Assembly: GCA_030267565.1 (NCBI GenBank) | Contig: BRXU01000004.1 | Span: 211,001-275,000, forward strand | Length of the DNA stretch: 64,000 nucleotides | DNA from: Pleodorina starrii | Lineage: Eukaryota; Chlorophyta; Chlorophyceae; Chlamydomonadales; Volvocaceae | Direction: 5' to 3' | Part shown: positions 60,853 to 64,000 of the stretch, piece by piece | Numbering within the stretch: the stretch's first letter is position 1 | Layout of the letters: the number at the start of each line of letters is the position of its first letter | The notes under the pieces: model-generated | What the model saw: the letters and a program-made list of their open reading frames with translations, nothing else | The model's database searches: none | What the model was told of the DNA's origin: nothing | Program-made: the position numbers and the translations under genes

Positions 60853-60896
60853 GAAAATGATACCGCAGCGGAGACGAGGACGGCGTTAGCGAACGG
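60853..60896 (+). repeat. Dispersed motif 1 copy (after IMPACT)
   Basis: GAAAATGATACCGCAGCGGA followed by GACGAGGACGGCGTTAGCGAAC (split here as two blocks); the most complete plus-strand copy. Confidence 0.75.
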
Positions 60897-60929
60897 ACCC
60901 TGAACCCAGTAATACTTACCGAACATACC

Positions 60930-60934
60930 TGTAA
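60930..60934 (+). promoter_or_regulatory. TGTAA polyadenylation signal of IMPACT
   Basis: TGTAA 126 bases after the IMPACT stop, a normal distance for this signal. Confidence 0.55.
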
Positions 60935-63039
60935 CCTTACCGAGCTGAAAAGACGCTGCGACCGCGTCGCCGCCAGACCAACCCGGACGGACGTTTACGC
61001 GCGACAGCACAAGAACGGCACGAACGCCCGGACAAAACAACCCGACAAATTGTAGACTCACCTGCGCTCAATGGAGGAAGCGAAGCGGGAAGATACGAAG
61101 GAAAGAGGGCGTGAGTAATGGCAATGGGCAACGGCATTGGCAGCGAAGGAAGGAGCGAGCAGGCAAGCAAGCAAGGCAAGACACACAGAAACCCACGAAC
61201 GAGCTGGGGCGGCGACGCGGTGCAGCAGGGGCACGGGAGGAAGGGGGGGGGCGGTAGCGGAGGCGGAAAGGAGCGCTTGCGTGTATGTGTGCGTGTGTAT
61301 GTGTGTGTCTGCGCGGGCGGCTGCTAGATAGGGGCCGGGCGGGGCGGGGGGGAAGGATGTGTGTGTGGGAGGGGGGGAGATGTCGGGAGCGGGAAATGGG
61401 GACTAGTCGGCTGGCAAGGGGGGGGGGGATTGAGTGGGCGTTGGGGGCGGAATGGTAGGGGGTCCAGAGGTGGTTGTTGGTCGAGGCTGGGGCGGGGCGG
61501 GGGGGGGCTTGACGGGTTGCAGGCGACTGCTGGCCCCCGCCCCGGCCGCGCACCCCAGGCCCCAGCGGGCTGACCCCCTGACTGGGCCCCTGGCGTACTT
61601 TTGAGCTGAAGGGACCCGATCTTGCGCGATCAGAGATCTGACTTGGTTAGATCTGATCTGATCTGACCGGGGTGTGAGTTGCTGTGGCCTGAGCCTGAAG
61701 CTGAATGAATGAATGAATGAATGAATGACCGAATGCATGAATGCGTCGGGATGAAAAGGGGATCTTTCTGGAGATATGCGCGCTTCCCCTCCCCCTCCCC
61801 CCCCCCGGCCCTCGCCTCTATGTCGCTCGTCACTCTGCCCGGGTGCGCGCCGGCCCGTTAGCGGGTCACAGCTGGGGCTGGCGTTGGGGCGGGAGGGCGA
61901 GGCGGCTAGTCTGCGTGCTGACTGCGGACTGCTGCGGACTGCTCCGCTCCCAAAAGTCGGGATCCGTCGGAACACTGAATACACTCCAATGTCGAAAGGT
62001 GTGTGCCGTACCGGTGACAGTGTGTTCACGTCAGGGCCAAAGGGCCAGAGGTCCAGAGGGCCAGGCTTCACGTCCGCTAGTGAGTGTGTGACACCCGCGA
62101 TTGGCCGATTCGTGATGCACTCGATATCTATGTTACACGCGGGTCCCCATCCGCCCCTCCTCGCCCCTCCTCACACACAGAGGGACGCAGCCGCAGGCAG
62201 AGCGCGGCTTCCGCAGGCGCCTCCCACCTCCCCTCCACTCCACTCCCTCCCTTCTCTTCTCCTCTCTCTCCTTTCGCCCTTCCCTCTTCCCCTCTGCCAG
62301 GAAGGAAGCACAACCTAAGTTAAGCAGCATAACCTCTCATGCATACATACATACCTACATGCATGCATGCATGCATGCGGAGGCGGAGGCCGGGGAGGGC
62401 GGGCAGCATCCGGGGGGGCGGGCCAGGAGCCCTTTCTGTGAAGAGCGCTCTCAGGGCCCCGCCTAGACCCTACCTAGAGGCTTAGGCACGGGCATGGACA
62501 CAGTCTCTCTTGTCTTCTCCCACCCGGGTAACCAACAACCATCTCACCAACCAACCAACCAACCGACCAACCAACCAACCGATACTTCGACGGAACATGC
62601 GCCGCGTCCGGTGCGCGCGTCTCCCGACGCCACACTCGGGTTGTACGGCAGCAGACCAGCGCGCAGTACATCCACCAGTACGGCATAGAATCCAGAAAGT
62701 CCCGCCGCTGCCACTGCCCATACGACCATACCACCGCCCTGCGAATTCCAATTCGCGGGCTACCTGGTTGACGCGCACCTACATGTGCCGGAGCCCCAAT
62801 AAGCCCCAATAACGTTGGCTCGGTCGTCCGATCAGTTCAATCGGTCGGTCACTGCTGGAAGTACAGTAAGCACCTAGGAAGCCGCCCCCCTGCTAGCGAC
62901 CCACCGGCCCCCCTTCTACCGTGCTACCGAAACACCTTCCATACGGTACTCTAGAGGGGAAGAGAGAGAAAGAGAGACACAGATAAGAGAGTCGCTCGTC
63001 CGCCCATCGCCCGTCAGTCGCCGTACCGGTAACTCGCCG

Positions 63040-63135
63040 TAACCCGCCGACGCACAGGAAAAGAGCCCCCCTCACTCCGCTTCCCTCTAACCCGCCGACG
63101 CACAGGAAAAGAGCCCCCCTCACTCCGCTTCCCTC
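63040..63135. repeat. Exact 48-bp tandem duplication
   Basis: 63040-63087 and 63088-63135 are identical, beginning TAACCCGCCGACGCACAGG and ending CCGCTTCCCTC. Confidence 0.95.
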
Positions 63136-63436
63136 TTCTGTTCTTCTACCGGCGCGCCTCTCTACGTGACCCGCCGCTCCCCCTTTCCCTCCACCTCGGC
63201 TCCCCCCTGCTCTCCACTCCCCCCTGCGAAATGAAATGGGGCTCTCGCACTCCCTCCCCGCTCACCTCTTCTCACTCCCTGCGTCCCAAATCTCAATCCC
63301 CTCTCTCCCCCCCCCGGCATCCGGCCTGGGGGTAAAGCCCCCCCTCGTCCGCCCCTTTCCCTCTTCCCTCGTGCCTCTTCTTTTTCCTGTCCGAGTGCAG
63401 CGGCGGGGCCCGGCGGGACGAGGCGGGGGCGCACAA

Positions 63437-63455
63437 CATGCATGCGGCATGCATG
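63437..63455. repeat. 19-base near-perfect palindrome
   Basis: CATGCATGC and GCATGCATG flank a single central G. Confidence 0.93.
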
Positions 63456-64000
63456 ATGTCCCTCCCTCCCTCCCTCCCTCCGGACAAAAGTACGACACAC
63501 ACACACGCAACTCTCAACACTCTCGCGGGTCTCTCCGAATAAAAAACAAATACGACCAAGTCAGTGCTCACAAGACAATGGTACGGCGTTCGTACATACG
63601 AATGCGCGCACGCGCGCGTGCATCTTCTGCAAGCGCGCGCTCGTAGGGGCGTAGGCGCCGGCGAAAACCCGCCCTCCCCCTCCCCCTTACCCCTTTCCCC
63701 TCCACTCCCCCGGGGGGAAGGAGGTCAGACGGCCCCAGGGGTTCAGAAGGCCGAGGGGACGGCCAAAAGGGGGGCCCTGATCTACGCCTGCTGCTGGTGC
63801 TGGTGCTGCCGCTTTGCGAACCAGTTGGGCGCACAGTCACGTAATGATCAAACTCTGCCGTACAATAACCTAGTATGGCACTTCAAAAGACACGCGTACG
63901 GCATACACAAAGGCACGACACATGGCGTCAGCCCGCGAAGTCAGCCTACCTGCCTGCCTTCCTTCCGCCGCAATATCCCGCCCCAGGCAGCATCACAGGC

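Larger units (their letters stand above)
60935..64000. other. Right-hand spacer without a recognised gene
   Basis: Holds simple repeats (GAATGAAT at 61704-61727, GATCT words at 61620-61662, GCATGCAT near 62360), a tandem duplication and a small hairpin. At 63840-63690 a minus-strand frame beginning EFDHYVTVRPTG after a possible acceptor may be an exon of a gene outside the window; support is weak. Confidence 0.45.

Overview
The window is nuclear DNA from a eukaryote, most likely a volvocine-type green alga (Chlamydomonas/Gonium/Volvox relatives). Supporting signs are: GC-rich genes cut into many short exons with GT-AG introns; G-rich intron 5' ends and C/T-rich 3' ends; poly-Ala, poly-Gly and poly-Gln runs inside proteins; TG/CA microsatellites in introns; the green-algal polyadenylation word TGTAA after most genes; and a MORN-repeat protein of flagellar type. 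The species cannot be named from sequence alone. No rRNA, tRNA or CRISPR array was found.

Seven protein genes were modelled by hand, using splice consensus, codon phase across every junction, and family motifs. From left to right they are: (1) RAD54, a SWI2/SNF2 recombination translocase, + strand, 2470-13519, 16 exons, 995 aa; (2) a protein joining TerD-like domains to MORN repeats, + strand, 14221-21726, 12 exons, 820 aa; (3) a kinesin-4 family motor, - strand, 24554-35008, 25 exons, about 1,856 aa; (4) a SKA2-like kinetochore protein, + strand, 39706-40779, 5 exons, 152 aa; (5) a large unrecognised low-complexity protein, + strand, 41689-48832, 7 exons, about 1,458 aa; (6) a plant-type alpha/beta hydrolase, - strand, 50888-55229, 9 exons, 416 aa; (7) IMPACT/YIH1, + strand, 55393-60804, 7 exons, 319 aa. 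Genes 2 and 3 converge. Genes 6 and 7 diverge from a 163-bp interval that probably holds a shared promoter.

The stretches 1-2469, 21727-24553, 35009-39705, 48833-50887 and 60805-64000 have no recognisable gene. They hold simple repeats, hairpins and dispersed short elements. The last ~200 bases may touch a further minus-strand gene that continues past the window.

The genes do not form one pathway. RAD54 (recombination repair), kinesin-4 (spindle or other microtubule transport) and SKA2 (kinetochore attachment) share a cell-division theme. IMPACT belongs to Gcn2 translational control, and the hydrolase may be plastid-targeted. The most unusual DNA is non-coding. Intron 2 of IMPACT carries a very recent 0.8-1.2 kb duplicated repeat with two related modules anchored on (TG)n tracts. 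Two families of short elements recur in introns and spacers in both orientations. Several perfect inverted repeats occur, one lying exactly on a splice acceptor.
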